Assembly (NCBI GenBank): GCA_017415715.1
Contig: JAFQFD010000003.1
Location: 1 to 64,000 of the forward strand
Source of the DNA: Bacteroidales bacterium
GTDB lineage: Bacteria; Bacteroidota; Bacteroidia; Bacteroidales; UBA932
Reading direction: 5' to 3'
DNA: 64,000 nt
Shown here: positions 1 to 9,099 of the stretch, piece after piece
Layout: the number at the start of each line of letters is the position of its first letter
How positions within the stretch are numbered: position 1 is the stretch's first letter
Program-made: the position numbers and the translations under genes
The notes under the pieces: model-generated
What the model saw: only the letters and a program-made list of their open reading frames with translations
What the model was told of the DNA's origin: nothing
The model's database searches: none

Positions 1-2
1 CA

Positions 3-257
3 TCTGCTGGTAAGAGCGGCTTCAGAGGTTCAAAGAAGAACACTCCATATGCAGCTCAGGTAGCAGCTGAGGACGCAGCAAAGACTGCTTACGATCTTGG
101 TCTCCGCAAGGTTAAGGCATATGTAAAGGGTCCTGGTGCCGGACGTGAGTCTGCAATCAGAACTATTCACGGTGCAGGTATCGAGGTTACAGAGATCATC
201 GACGTTACACCAATGCCACACAATGGCTGCCGTCCAAAGGGTCGTCGTAAGGTTTAA
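3..257 (+). CDS. rpsK: 30S ribosomal protein S11, 3' part
   Basis: The last 84 codons of ribosomal protein S11, open at the left window edge. S11 sits on the platform of the small subunit and contacts 16S rRNA near the Shine-Dalgarno helix. The visible part carries the family hallmarks [27 protein letters not shown] and the AAxDAAKTA helix. It is followed after 32 bases by rpsD, then rpoA and rplQ, which is the standard end of the bacterial alpha operon. The identity is secure; only the N-terminus is missing. Confidence 0.97.
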   Translation, partial: SAGKSGFRGSKKNTPYAAQVAAEDAAKTAYDLGLRKVKAYVKGPGAGRESAIRTIHGAGIEVTEIIDVTPMPHNGCRPKGRRKV

Positions 258-289
258 TTTTTGTGACATTTAATTAAGGAGAAATTACT

Positions 290-892
290 ATGGCAAGATA
301 TACTGGACCAAGTACAAAGATCGCGCGTAAGTTCGGCGAGCCTATCTTCGGCACAGATAAGGACTTCGAGAAGAGAAATTATCCTCCGGGACAGCACGGA
401 CTCGCTAGCAAGCGTAAGAAGAAGTCTGAGTATGGTACTCAGCTTAAGGAGAAGCAGAAGGTTAAGTACACCTACGGTCTTCTCGAGAGACAGTTCCGCA
501 ACCTTTACGAGAAGGCTTCTCGCATGAAGGGTCAGAAGGGTGAGAACCTTATCATCCTCCTCGAGTCTCGTCTCGACAACCTCGTATACCGTATGGGTAT
601 CGCTCCTACAAGAGCAGCTGCCCGTCAGCTCGTTTCACACGCTCACATCACCCTCAACGGTGTAGTTTGCAACATCCCTTCAGCTCACGTAAAGCCAGGT
701 GACGTAGTTGCAGTTCGCGAGCGTTCAAAGAGCCTCGAGGTCATCACCAACAGCGTAGCTTCAGCTGCGAAGTATTCATGGATCGAGTTCGACGCTAAGA
801 CACTTACAGGTAAGTATCTTAACGTTCCTGTAAGAACTGAGATCCCTGAGACTATCAACGAGCAGCTTATCGTCGAGTTGTACTCTAAGTAA
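290..892 (+). CDS. rpsD: 30S ribosomal protein S4
   Basis: Full-length S4 (200 aa), a primary 16S rRNA binder of the small-subunit body and, in many bacteria, the translational autorepressor of this operon. The N-terminal part has the conserved start ([16 protein letters not shown]) and the PPGQHG motif. The S4 RNA-binding fold runs from about residue 93 ([11 protein letters not shown]) to 155. A clear AAGGAG ribosome binding site lies 8-13 bases before the ATG at 290. Length matches the family. It lies between rpsK and rpoA as expected. Confidence 0.98.
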   Translation: MARYTGPSTKIARKFGEPIFGTDKDFEKRNYPPGQHGLASKRKKKSEYGTQLKEKQKVKYTYGLLERQFRNLYEKASRMKGQKGENLIILLESRLDNLVYRMGIAPTRAAARQLVSHAHITLNGVVCNIPSAHVKPGDVVAVRERSKSLEVITNSVASAAKYSWIEFDAKTLTGKYLNVPVRTEIPETINEQLIVELYSK

Positions 893-917
893 TAATTAAC
901 ACCTAACAAGAATTTAT

Positions 918-1925
918 ATGGCAATCTTAGCATTTCAGAAACCGGACAAGGTGATAATGCTCGAAGGAAATGATACCTCTGCCCGCTTCGAGTTCAGGCC
1001 GCTTGAGCCTGGCTACGGTCAGACAATCGGTAACTCACTCCGTCGTATCTTATTGTCTTCTCTGGAAGGTTTTGCTATCACATCGATCAAGGTTTCAGGC
1101 GTTGATCAGGAGTTCGCTCCTATCCCTGGCGTGATCGAGGGTATGCTTGACATCATCCTCAACCTCAAGAAGGTACGTTTCAAGAGGATGGTTGAGACAG
1201 TAGACTCAGAGGTGGCAAATATCGTGATCAGCGGCAAGCAGGAGTTTACCGCAGAGGATATCTCAAAGGGATTGTCTTCTTTCAAGGTGCTTAACCCTGA
1301 ACTGCACATCTGCTCTCTCGAGCCTTCAGTAAAGATCGAGATGACCCTCACCGTCAGCAAGGGCCGCGGTTTCGTGCCTGCAGACGAGAACAGGGATGAG
1401 AACGCTCCTATCGGAACTATTCCTGTAGACGCAATCTACACTCCGATCAAGAACGTGAACTATATCGTAGAGAACACACGTGTAGAGCAGAAGACCGACT
1501 ACGAAAAGCTCATTCTGGAGATTGTAACCGACGGTTCCATCACTCCTAACGTAGCTCTTCAGGAGGCTGCAAACATCCTCATCTACCACTTCAAGCTGTT
1601 TACTGACGACAAGAAGCTTTCTCTCGAGAGCTCAATCGAGTCAGAGTCAAAGGAGCTTGACGAGGAGTCACTCCACATGAGACACCTCCTCCTCACCAAG
1701 CTTTCAGACATGGGTCTCTCAGTGAGAGCATACAACTGTCTGAAGGCAGCGGACATCGATACATTCGCTGACCTCGTTTCTTACCAGAGGTCTGAGCTCA
1801 TGAAGTTCAGAAACTTCGGAAGGAAGTCGCTCAACGAGATCGATCTCCTCGTGGAGAAGATGAAGCTCTCATTCGGAATGGATGTCACCAAGTATAATAT
1901 TGAACCTAAGAAAAAGAACGTTTAA
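918..1925 (+). CDS. rpoA: DNA-directed RNA polymerase subunit alpha
   Basis: RNA polymerase alpha, 335 aa. The N-terminal domain (about 1-230) holds the dimerisation and assembly motifs ([14 protein letters not shown]; later [14 protein letters not shown]). The C-terminal domain (about 255-325) holds the helix-hairpin-helix region that binds UP elements and activators ([23 protein letters not shown]). It begins 25 bases after rpsD and ends 5 bases before rplQ, so it is in the ribosomal protein operon. Nothing unusual is seen. Confidence 0.98.
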   Translation: MAILAFQKPDKVIMLEGNDTSARFEFRPLEPGYGQTIGNSLRRILLSSLEGFAITSIKVSGVDQEFAPIPGVIEGMLDIILNLKKVRFKRMVETVDSEVANIVISGKQEFTAEDISKGLSSFKVLNPELHICSLEPSVKIEMTLTVSKGRGFVPADENRDENAPIGTIPVDAIYTPIKNVNYIVENTRVEQKTDYEKLILEIVTDGSITPNVALQEAANILIYHFKLFTDDKKLSLESSIESESKELDEESLHMRHLLLTKLSDMGLSVRAYNCLKAADIDTFADLVSYQRSELMKFRNFGRKSLNEIDLLVEKMKLSFGMDVTKYNIEPKKKNV

Positions 1926-1930
1926 GCAAT

Positions 1931-2401
1931 ATGAGGCACAATAAAGCAATCAACCACCTTGGTCGTAAGAGCGGTCACCGCAAAGCGATGCTTGCCAACA
2001 TGGCTACTTCACTCATCCTCAACAAGAGAATCGAGACAACCGTAGCTAAGGCAAAGGCTCTCAAGATGTACGTTGAACCACTCATCACCAAGTCAAAAGA
2101 TGATTCGACTCACTCACGTCGTGTCGTTTTCAGCTACCTCAAGAACAAGGAGGCTGTAACTGAGCTCTTCCGCACAGTGGCTCCTAAGATCGCTGACCGT
2201 CCAGGCGGATACACTCGCGTGTTGAAGACTGGTTTCCGTCAGGGTGACGGTGCTGACATGGCTCTCATCGAGCTCGTTGACTTCAACGAGGCAGCTCTCG
2301 CTTCAGCTCCTAAGAAGGCAGCAAAGAAGAGCACCCGTCGTAGCTCAAAGAAGACCGTTGAGGCTCCTGCAGCAGAGGTTGAGACTCCAGCAGCTGAGTA
2401 A
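1931..2401 (+). CDS. rplQ: 50S ribosomal protein L17
   Basis: L17, a large-subunit protein near the exit tunnel. Residues 1-120 contain the conserved start ([20 protein letters not shown]) and the [15 protein letters not shown] motif. The last 35 residues are a low-complexity Ala/Lys/Glu-rich tail, a common feature of Bacteroidota L17, giving 156 aa against about 120-130 in the core family. It is the last gene of the operon and is followed by an intrinsic terminator. Confidence 0.97.
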   Translation: MRHNKAINHLGRKSGHRKAMLANMATSLILNKRIETTVAKAKALKMYVEPLITKSKDDSTHSRRVVFSYLKNKEAVTELFRTVAPKIADRPGGYTRVLKTGFRQGDGADMALIELVDFNEAALASAPKKAAKKSTRRSSKKTVEAPAAEVETPAAE

Positions 2402-2439
2402 TCAGACAATCTCAAGGCAGCCCAGTGCTGCACACAATA

Positions 2440-2472
2440 AATCCGGATTCCGTAAAGGTCTCCGGATTTTTT
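2440..2472 (+). terminator. Rho-independent terminator after rplQ
   Basis: Perfect 8-bp arms AATCCGGA (2440-2447) and TCCGGATT (2461-2468) flank a 13-base loop and run into a T-rich stretch. It closes the rpsK-rpsD-rpoA-rplQ transcription unit 39 bases after the rplQ stop. Confidence 0.85.
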
Positions 2473-2475
2473 GTT

Positions 2476-2483
2476 TAATTTTG
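2476..2483 (+). promoter_or_regulatory. Bacteroidota-type -7 box for the Sel1 gene
   Basis: TAATTTTG fits the Bacteroidota -7 consensus TAnnTTTG. It lies just after the rplQ terminator and 19 bases before the ATG at 2503. No convincing -33 TTTG is seen, because the spacer falls in the terminator stem. Confidence 0.4.
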
Positions 2484-2502
2484 TGTCATAAATTCTCGAT
2501 AT

Positions 2503-4452
2503 ATGAAGAAATGCATTCTAACCTTGCTGTTTGCACTGATGGCGGCCGTAGCCGTCCAGGCTCAGTCATATGAACAGTTCCAGGAAAATCTGAAAGAAGC
2601 TAAAGCCGGAAACGGAGTGGCGCAGTATAATGTGGGTCTATATTATCATAACGGATGGTCAGGCGTGAAGCAGGATTATCAGCAGGCGGCTTACTGGTAC
2701 CGCAAATCTGCGGATCAGGGATATTCTTCAGCACAGCTTAACCTCGGTTATTTATATTCGAAGGGGTTAGGAGTGTCTCAAGACCAACAGCAGGCGGTCT
2801 ATTGGTATCGTAAGGCTGCAGAACAAGGTGAAGTGATTGCCATGTCCAATTTGGGAGATCATTATTATGCAGGAGAAGGCATCGGTCGGGATTATCAGCA
2901 GGCGGTCTATTGGTATCGTAAGGCTGCCGATCAAGGTAATTCTGCAGGCATGAACGGCTTGGGAATTTGTTATTTGAATGGTAAAGGTGTAACCCAGGAT
3001 TATCAGCAGGCAGTTTATTGGTATCGCAAGGCAGCTGAGCAAGGATATGCTGTGGCTAAGTCTAATCTGGCAATATGTTATTATGCAGGTGAAGGCGTCG
3101 CTCAGGATTACGAGAAGGCTTACGAATTGACTCTCGAAGCATTGGAAGAAATGGAGGACCCTGAAACAATGGCGGTGCCTTACAATCTGCTGGCTACCTG
3201 TTACTACCATGGACGAGGTGTCGCCAAAGATGAAGAAATGGCGGAGGACCTGTATAAACTTGCCATATCATACGGATCTATGGAAGCCAAAGCAAATCTC
3301 GGTGGTGTTTATTATAATAAAGGCGATTATACAGAAGCGTTTCCATTGTTGAGCGATGCTGCGGCAGATGGCATCGATAATGCTCAATATCTGTTAGGCT
3401 GTATGTATCGTTGGGGCGACGGAGTTACGAGAAATGAGGATATTGCAATCCGGTGGTACAAACTTGCCGCCGCACAGGGGCACGAAAAGGCGATTGCCTG
3501 CTTGGATGCCATGTATTTTGATGAAGAGGCTCCCGAAGCTTTTGATTGGGTGAAGAAGAGAGCTCAGGAAGGGGATGCATATTCCCAGTATAGATTGGGC
3601 AAGTTTTACATGGAGGGCACTGTGGTGGAGCAGGACTATGACGAGGCCAAGAAATGGCTGGACAAGGCCGCTCAGCAGGACAATGTACAGGCTATTGTTC
3701 TTCTCGAGGCAAAGTCCAATGCCAAGATCTGGAGGAAGGTAGAGAGTGACCGGAAGAGGGCGGAGGCCAAGGCGGAGCGCGAATACAGGCTGTGGAAGTT
3801 CGGCAAGTATATGTCTACGTTCAATTGCCCGAAAGGCTATACAAGACCGTTCGGAGTGTCTGTTGGCTATGTTTCGAAGAGATGGGAGAACATATGGTCT
3901 GACGGAAGCAAGGAGCACAGCTCGGTCTTCGACGACACCAAGCTGATCAACGGCGTACAGGCGGGAGTCCGCTGGGAGCCGCAGCTCAAGTACGGCTTCG
4001 GTTTCGACACGGGCCTGTATTATGAATACTATCAGGACAAGAGCGACATGATGGATGACGGTGACGGATACGGTCCATACTTCGTGAGGATGTCTGAGCA
4101 CTGCCTCCATTTCCCTGCACATGTGGAATATCGCCTGAACTTTACCGAAGACTTCCAGGTCTTCTTCTATGGCGGTGTGGCACTGGATTTCGTCCTCTAT
4201 GGAAAGTTCGACTATTTCGATGAAGGCTATGACGAGCCGTTCGGAACCCTTGACGAGGAGATATATGCAGGCGAAGTCCTGCCTGACGTGAAGCGTTTCA
4301 ACGCGTCATGGTCATTCGGCGGCGGAGTCCGCTTCATGGCCTTCCAGCTCAACGCCGGCACGAGGATGGGATTCTACAACATGTCGTCGTCTCCGGACTA
4401 CAAGGTCTACCAGAACAATCCGTTCCTGATCTCACTGTCGTTTATGTTTTAA
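2503..4452 (+). CDS. secreted Sel1-repeat (TPR-like) protein with C-terminal beta-barrel-like domain
   Basis: 649 aa with a signal peptide (residues 1-20, ending VQAQ). Residues about 38-420 are a series of about 36-residue Sel1-like repeats (for example AQYNVGLYYHNG, AVYWYRKAAEQG), an alpha-solenoid used for protein contacts. From about residue 445 the repeats stop and the sequence becomes aromatic and strand-rich (GVSVGYVSKRW, GFDTGLYYEYY, SWSFGGGVRF), ending LISLSFMF. This looks like a small outer-membrane beta-barrel of the porin/OMP_b-brl type. It is transcribed alone from a promoter behind the ribosomal operon. The function is unknown; a scaffold tied to the outer membrane is inferred. 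The repeats are closely similar to one another at DNA level (CAGCAGGCGGTCTATTGGTA recurs), so repeat number may vary. Confidence 0.75.
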   Translation: MKKCILTLLFALMAAVAVQAQSYEQFQENLKEAKAGNGVAQYNVGLYYHNGWSGVKQDYQQAAYWYRKSADQGYSSAQLNLGYLYSKGLGVSQDQQQAVYWYRKAAEQGEVIAMSNLGDHYYAGEGIGRDYQQAVYWYRKAADQGNSAGMNGLGICYLNGKGVTQDYQQAVYWYRKAAEQGYAVAKSNLAICYYAGEGVAQDYEKAYELTLEALEEMEDPETMAVPYNLLATCYYHGRGVAKDEEMAEDLYKLAISYGSMEAKANLGGVYYNKGDYTEAFPLLSDAAADGIDNAQYLLGCMYRWGDGVTRNEDIAIRWYKLAAAQGHEKAIACLDAMYFDEEAPEAFDWVKKRAQEGDAYSQYRLGKFYMEGTVVEQDYDEAKKWLDKAAQQDNVQAIVLLEAKSNAKIWRKVESDRKRAEAKAEREYRLWKFGKYMSTFNCPKGYTRPFGVSVGYVSKRWENIWSDGSKEHSSVFDDTKLINGVQAGVRWEPQLKYGFGFDTGLYYEYYQDKSDMMDDGDGYGPYFVRMSEHCLHFPAHVEYRLNFTEDFQVFFYGGVALDFVLYGKFDYFDEGYDEPFGTLDEEIYAGEVLPDVKRFNASWSFGGGVRFMAFQLNAGTRMGFYNMSSSPDYKVYQNNPFLISLSFMF

Positions 4453-4464
4453 TCGAAAACTTTT

Positions 4465-4473
4465 TATATTTGT
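4465..4473 (+). promoter_or_regulatory. -7 box before ECF sigma gene
   Basis: TATATTTGT matches TAnnTTTGY exactly and lies 18 bases before the sigma factor ATG at 4492. No clear -33 element is visible. Confidence 0.5.
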
Positions 4474-4491
4474 CAGAGTTTTCCGAAACGG

Positions 4492-5040
4492 ATGGGACAG
4501 GACAATAAATATCCAGACAGCAGGCTGATTGCCGATCTGTGCCGTGAAGGTGCGGACAAGGCCGCTTTTGAGCGTCTGTTCCATAGATATTATCCTATGG
4601 TCCTGAACTTCACCAAAGCCTTGGTGAAGAACCCTGTGGTGGCAGAGGACATAGCCCAGAACAGCTTCATGAAGCTGTGGCTCAACAGATTCTCCCTCCA
4701 GCCCGACCTGTCCGTAAAGAACTATCTCTGCGTGCTTTCAAGAAACGAGTCCATCAACTATCTCCGCTCCGGCCAGGCACGCAATGTCACCCTTGGGGCA
4801 CAGCAGGAGCCGCGCCTGCAGGATCCGACAGCGGAAGATTGGCTCAATTACGCAGAGACCAACACCATTCTCAAGACCAATATCGAAGCCCTTCCGCCAC
4901 AGCGCAGGGCGGTCTTCATGATGAGCAGGTATGAGCATATGAGCAATGTGGAGATTGCCGTGAAGCTTAACCTGTCGGTCCGCACCGTGGAGAAGCACAT
5001 AGAGCTGGCCTTGAAGGACCTCCGCCGCTCGATGAGTTGA
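4492..5040 (+). CDS. ECF-type RNA polymerase sigma-70 factor
   Basis: 182 aa, typical length for a Bacteroidota ECF sigma factor. Region 2 (about 22-90) includes FHRYYPMVLNF and VAEDIAQNSFMKLW. Region 4 (about 124-178) includes LPPQRRAVFMMSRYEHMSN followed by a helix-turn-helix (VEIAVKLNLSVRTVEKHI). Such factors in this phylum normally sit next to a FecR anti-sigma and a SusC with an STN domain. Here no FecR follows. The next gene is an EEP-fold lipoprotein 17 bases downstream, and the nearest FecR on the same strand starts at 15234. I infer it may be the partner of that FecR, now separated by the RHS island, but this is not shown by the sequence. Confidence 0.92.
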   Translation: MGQDNKYPDSRLIADLCREGADKAAFERLFHRYYPMVLNFTKALVKNPVVAEDIAQNSFMKLWLNRFSLQPDLSVKNYLCVLSRNESINYLRSGQARNVTLGAQQEPRLQDPTAEDWLNYAETNTILKTNIEALPPQRRAVFMMSRYEHMSNVEIAVKLNLSVRTVEKHIELALKDLRRSMS

Positions 5041-5057
5041 CAGAATCTACCATACAT

Positions 5058-6017
5058 ATGAATAAGACGATCAGATTCCTTCTTTCATGCATGACTGCGG
5101 TAATGCTGCTGACCGGCTGTGCCGAGAAACCTGCGACCCTCAAGGTCCTGTATTGGAATGTCCAGAACGGAATGTGGGCCGATCAGGGGAACAATTATGA
5201 CAATTTCGTGGAATTCGTGGCATCGGAAGACCCGGACATATGCGTATGGGCCGAGGCCGAGTCACGCTATCGCACCGACACTTCGGTGAAGATGGCCGGA
5301 TGCGAGGAGGCCTACCTGCCATATAACTGGGACATGCTTGCCCGCCGTTATGGTCATCAGTATGTCTGCATAGCCGGCAAGCGTGACACCTTCCCGCAGG
5401 TGGTGACATCTAAATATCCGATAAGGATAGTGAGCAGGATCAACGGCAACGGTGAGGACATCGTTGTTGTACATGGTGCAGGCCACGTTGAGGTGGATGT
5501 AGACGGTGAAATCATAAACATCGTCACTGTCCACACATATCCTTTCAAGTATGCATATCTTGCTGAGGACACTAAAGCGAGCGCTGCCGAGAACGGAGGC
5601 GATGTCTTCAGGGCTGCCGAGATGAAATACATCTGCGAACAGACCATCCTGGAGCAGGATCCCGAGGGCAAGGGCAACTGGATGATGGTGGGCGACTTCA
5701 ACGCCGTTTCACGCGTGGACAACTGGCATCTGGGCCGTCCCGAGGACGACAAAGCCTTCCTGCTGAATGACTATGTCCGCTCTCAGACACCATACATAGA
5801 CCTTATGGAAAAATGGTACCCGGGAGAATATCAGAAGAGCACATTCTCGGGTCGCCGCATAGACTTCGTATATCTGACCGAGCCGCTCTTCGACAAGGTG
5901 ACCGGGGCCCGCACCATCCACGACGGCTTCGCCACCACCCATCGCGACACCCGCGAAGGTATAAACTTCTGCCACCCGTCCGACCACTACCCGATAGCCT
6001 TCACAATGGAATTCTGA
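5058..6017 (+). CDS. endonuclease/exonuclease/phosphatase-family lipoprotein
   Basis: A probable metal-dependent phosphodiesterase or phosphatase of the DNase I/sphingomyelinase fold, exported to the envelope. I start it at the ATG at 5058 because this gives a lipoprotein signal peptide (MNKTIRF to the lipobox LLTGC). An upstream TTG at 5037 would spoil it. Fold motifs are in order: LYWNVQNGMW near the N-terminus, a glutamate in WAEAESR, MMVGDFNAVSR (about residue 215), a GRRIDFVYL segment and the C-terminal SDHYPIAF. The last is the catalytic Asp-His pair. About 319 aa. It lies 17 bases behind the sigma gene and is probably co-transcribed. Substrate is unknown: nucleic acid, phospholipid or another phosphodiester are all possible. 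Confidence 0.82.
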   Translation: MNKTIRFLLSCMTAVMLLTGCAEKPATLKVLYWNVQNGMWADQGNNYDNFVEFVASEDPDICVWAEAESRYRTDTSVKMAGCEEAYLPYNWDMLARRYGHQYVCIAGKRDTFPQVVTSKYPIRIVSRINGNGEDIVVVHGAGHVEVDVDGEIINIVTVHTYPFKYAYLAEDTKASAAENGGDVFRAAEMKYICEQTILEQDPEGKGNWMMVGDFNAVSRVDNWHLGRPEDDKAFLLNDYVRSQTPYIDLMEKWYPGEYQKSTFSGRRIDFVYLTEPLFDKVTGARTIHDGFATTHRDTREGINFCHPSDHYPIAFTMEF

Positions 6018-6034
6018 CCGGAAACCGGAATCTG

Positions 6035-6060
6035 TCCACCACACCCGGCCTGCTGGTGGA
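6035..6060. repeat. TCCAC/GTGGA hairpin 1
   Basis: Inverted repeat with arms TCCACCA (6035-6041) and TGGTGGA (6054-6060) in the gap between the EEP lipoprotein and the RHS island. There is no T-run, so it is not a standard terminator. It shares its TCCAC...GTGGA ends with three other hairpins in this window. Confidence 0.6.
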
Positions 6061-6085
6061 CAACTCACCCAAATAACCAGCCCTG

Positions 6086-6111
6086 TCCACAGCAAGGGGG
6101 CTTGCGGTGGA
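6086..6111. repeat. TCCAC/GTGGA hairpin 2
   Basis: Stem TCCACaGCAAG / CTTGCgGTGGA with a GGGG loop, 26 bases after hairpin 1. Compact and stable. It may act as a terminator or processing site for the 4492-6017 unit, but it lacks a U-tract. Confidence 0.6.
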
Positions 6112-6145
6112 TAGGCAAATTCATAAATATTAAGGTACAAGCGTT

Positions 6146-9097
6146 ATGAATTATAGAAGAAATGTCTTGATAATCAGTCTGATGTTGTTTGTTTATTCTG
6201 CATATGGGCAGAATGCAGAACTTTTTAACTATAGTGGCAACATTACTCCTTCCGTAGAGACTTATCAGATGGAACGACATGGGCAGGATTTTTTGCCTTC
6301 AAATTCCGGTGCTGTTCAGTTTAATATACCATTATATGTTTACAAGGACGAAGATTTCAATCTCCCAATTACGTTGAATTACGCATACGATGGTTACAGA
6401 CCGTCTGTCGGCTCCGGTACAGTGGGGCTAGGATGGGCGTTATCTTGCGGTGGATTTGTGACAAGAGAAGTGAGAGGAATACCTGACGAAGAGTTTAATA
6501 ATGATGATAGTACGGAAGGCTATTATCATTATGTGTCTGAATCCTTTTACAACAATGAGGATGTTTGTGTGGTGTCGGGTCGTTTACGTTGTCCGACTCC
6601 ATATCAAGGAGAGTTAGAAGAGATAATGGAAGCAAATGTGTTTTCCGATGTACCCTTATATGCAAAGAAGGTTTCCTCAACACAGTATGCTCCATTTAAG
6701 TATGATACAAATCCTGACATCTTTCGTTTTGATTTTAACGGATATTCTGGGAAATTTATTATTGTCGGTCCGGGTCTTATAAAAGCTTATGATACAAGTT
6801 GTCCTCCAGGAGAACTAAACATTTCCATCAATTGTAATTATCCTAGTGATTTCGATCTGCCTGTGATGTCGGTCTCGATAGAAACGGGGGATGGTTATAC
6901 TTATATCTTTGGAGGAGTCAGTTCCGCAATAGAATACTCATCAAGTTACTCACGTTTAGGATTCGACGTAAGTGCGGTGAGCTGGAAATTGACTAAAATA
7001 TGCGCTCCTAACGGGCGGACTGTTGAATTTATATATAGTAATAAGTTTGTTACGGAGGTAACGGTTTCTGACCACTATACGCCTTTTATATCAGCCGAAT
7101 CACACCCTATTGACTTACATGACTATTTTATAGGATATGAGTCCGTGCAAGCTATTCAGACGGTCTCTGCCATTTCAAGGGCACAAATTGAAAAAATAAA
7201 GATAGACTCAAGTAATGTCGTTTCATTTTCCTATAGTGATAAACCTTGCGGAGATTATGACGCTTCTGACTTCTATGGAATAGATGTTATCTCTGATTCC
7301 TGGTTTCCTGTTGGGGTCCAGGAGAAGTTGTCTTATGATAAGTTATTATCTAATATATTAGTTTTAAACAATGAAACCAAAGAAATTGAAAAGATAGATT
7401 TTTCTTATGTGTTTCCATCTGCGGTGTCCGGTCCTTCAAGAATGTTTCTTGACCACTTGAATATTTATACAAAAGGGTCATATTTATTTAGCTATGAATT
7501 TCCTCCATCAAACCGTCTTCCATACAATAACACTAAAGGTGTAGACCATTGGGGATTCTGGAATAATGGTTCAATATCCGATATCAGGGATATAGTGTTA
7601 TATAACTCGAATCTGGGACTTTACGAGCAATTGAATTCATCGGCAAAGGAGTCGGCATATGATTATTCTAAAATTGGTGCTTTAAAGGCCGTGACATATC
7701 CGACAGGGGGAATGACTCACTTTGAGTATGAGCCTCATCAGGCGTCAAGGCTTATTGAACGTATAGGGACTTCAACGCCCCATTTGATACCTAATGATTT
7801 TAACTTTCAACCTGGAGGCATAAGGTTGAAAAAAGTTATAAACTCCTCAGAAAATTACCAAGATTCTACCATATTCAGGTATGTGACATACACCGGTTCC
7901 AATACAAGTAGTGGAATTCTTCAATATATGCCAAGGTATATGTTGAAAACTAATTTTAATTATGTAATAGGCCAGGATATACTTACTATGTGCGTGGAAA
8001 GCGCGTCACTCACTACAGAAGCCAATATCACTCATTTGAGAGGACGTCATATGAGCTATTCTGCGATTACCGCCCTTCATACGGACTCTTCATATACTGT
8101 ATATGAGTACAATGATTATTCAAGGTATCCAGATATATATTCTTCAGTCAGTGAAATCAGTGCTATTAGAAAGGTGTACCTCTCAATGGAAGATTATATA
8201 GAGTATTCGGAGGATGTCTTTACTAACAATGCTGCTGCGATGCTCCCTCCTATAGCGGATTTAAGCAGTATGAGGGGAAGATTGGCATCGCGGCGCACTT
8301 ATGACTCCTCGCACAACTTAAAGTCTTCAATAAGTTATACCTATGATACTTGTGTCGTTGCTTCGGCAAAGATGAACTACAATCTGCTCGTGGCATATAC
8401 TTCTCAGCCATATTTATGCATACACCCTCAACTTGTGTCAGAGGTATATAATGACGGATATCTGACAACGATAACAGAGTTTAGCTATAACGACTTGGGG
8501 CAGGAAGTAAGGAGAAGTGTGACTTCAGCTGATAGAAAGGAAGGGACTGTCTATTATACAGAATATTGTCATAGTAATGAATCGCGTATGGATATCTGTG
8601 ATTTTAAAAAGGCAGTAAGCGCAACAGCTGTCACTAAAATCAAGGATGATAAAGAATATGTTACATCAAAAAGCATAATTGGTTACTATAATGGGACAAG
8701 TAACCCATATCCCAAGGATATTAAGGTTGTAAATTATGTTATTCCAAAGTTGTTTTCTGTACCAGATATTTTCTCGATATCCAGTACAGATACATATCGT
8801 TCCGCAAGTTTTTCATATGATAATAATCATAGACTTGTCCAAGCGACATATCCGGGAAACTCTTTTTTCTCATATGAATGGGATGCTCGAGGAAAGTATA
8901 TCATAAAGAAGACAACGAATACAGCTGAAGGGACTTTTCTTTATGAATGGGACGATATGATAGGCTTGAAGAAGATTAAATATCCTACAGGACAGATCAA
9001 TACCTATTTCTATGATGAGAAGAATCGCTTCTCTGTACAAAAAGACAGTAAAGGTATAACCGAGTATATCTATGATATACACGTTAAAGGAGAATAG
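6146..9097 (+). CDS. secreted RHS/YD-repeat-type protein (N-terminal partner)
   Basis: 983 aa with a signal peptide (about 1-22, ending AYGQ). The N-terminal 250 residues resemble the start of Bacteroidota RHS/YD-repeat surface proteins: a VQFNIPLYVYKDEDFNLPITL segment split by short variations, and GTVGLGWALSCGGFVTREV. The C-terminal third has tyrosine-rich YD-type repeats (FSYDNNHRLVQATYPG, YEWDARGKYI, YEWDDMIG, YFYDEKNRF). It has no RHS core motif and no toxin tip; it ends at HVKGE. The next RHS gene begins 2 bases later, so the two are translated together. I infer a split RHS system in which this protein supplies part of the shell. Base composition is AT-rich compared with the flanks, suggesting transfer. 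Confidence 0.7.
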   Translation: MNYRRNVLIISLMLFVYSAYGQNAELFNYSGNITPSVETYQMERHGQDFLPSNSGAVQFNIPLYVYKDEDFNLPITLNYAYDGYRPSVGSGTVGLGWALSCGGFVTREVRGIPDEEFNNDDSTEGYYHYVSESFYNNEDVCVVSGRLRCPTPYQGELEEIMEANVFSDVPLYAKKVSSTQYAPFKYDTNPDIFRFDFNGYSGKFIIVGPGLIKAYDTSCPPGELNISINCNYPSDFDLPVMSVSIETGDGYTYIFGGVSSAIEYSSSYSRLGFDVSAVSWKLTKICAPNGRTVEFIYSNKFVTEVTVSDHYTPFISAESHPIDLHDYFIGYESVQAIQTVSAISRAQIEKIKIDSSNVVSFSYSDKPCGDYDASDFYGIDVISDSWFPVGVQEKLSYDKLLSNILVLNNETKEIEKIDFSYVFPSAVSGPSRMFLDHLNIYTKGSYLFSYEFPPSNRLPYNNTKGVDHWGFWNNGSISDIRDIVLYNSNLGLYEQLNSSAKESAYDYSKIGALKAVTYPTGGMTHFEYEPHQASRLIERIGTSTPHLIPNDFNFQPGGIRLKKVINSSENYQDSTIFRYVTYTGSNTSSGILQYMPRYMLKTNFNYVIGQDILTMCVESASLTTEANITHLRGRHMSYSAITALHTDSSYTVYEYNDYSRYPDIYSSVSEISAIRKVYLSMEDYIEYSEDVFTNNAAAMLPPIADLSSMRGRLASRRTYDSSHNLKSSISYTYDTCVVASAKMNYNLLVAYTSQPYLCIHPQLVSEVYNDGYLTTITEFSYNDLGQEVRRSVTSADRKEGTVYYTEYCHSNESRMDICDFKKAVSATAVTKIKDDKEYVTSKSIIGYYNGTSNPYPKDIKVVNYVIPKLFSVPDIFSISSTDTYRSASFSYDNNHRLVQATYPGNSFFSYEWDARGKYIIKKTTNTAEGTFLYEWDDMIGLKKIKYPTGQINTYFYDEKNRFSVQKDSKGITEYIYDIHVKGE

Positions 9098-9099
9098 TT

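Noticed and set aside
2244-2573. 109-codon frame overlapping the rplQ end and terminator
   Set aside because: It runs through the terminator and into the next gene in another frame; its Arg/Leu-rich text is a frame shadow of the Ala/Lys-rich L17 tail.
3394-4122. 242-codon open frame on the minus strand
   Set aside because: It is antisense to the Sel1/barrel gene, with composition typical of a mirrored coding region.
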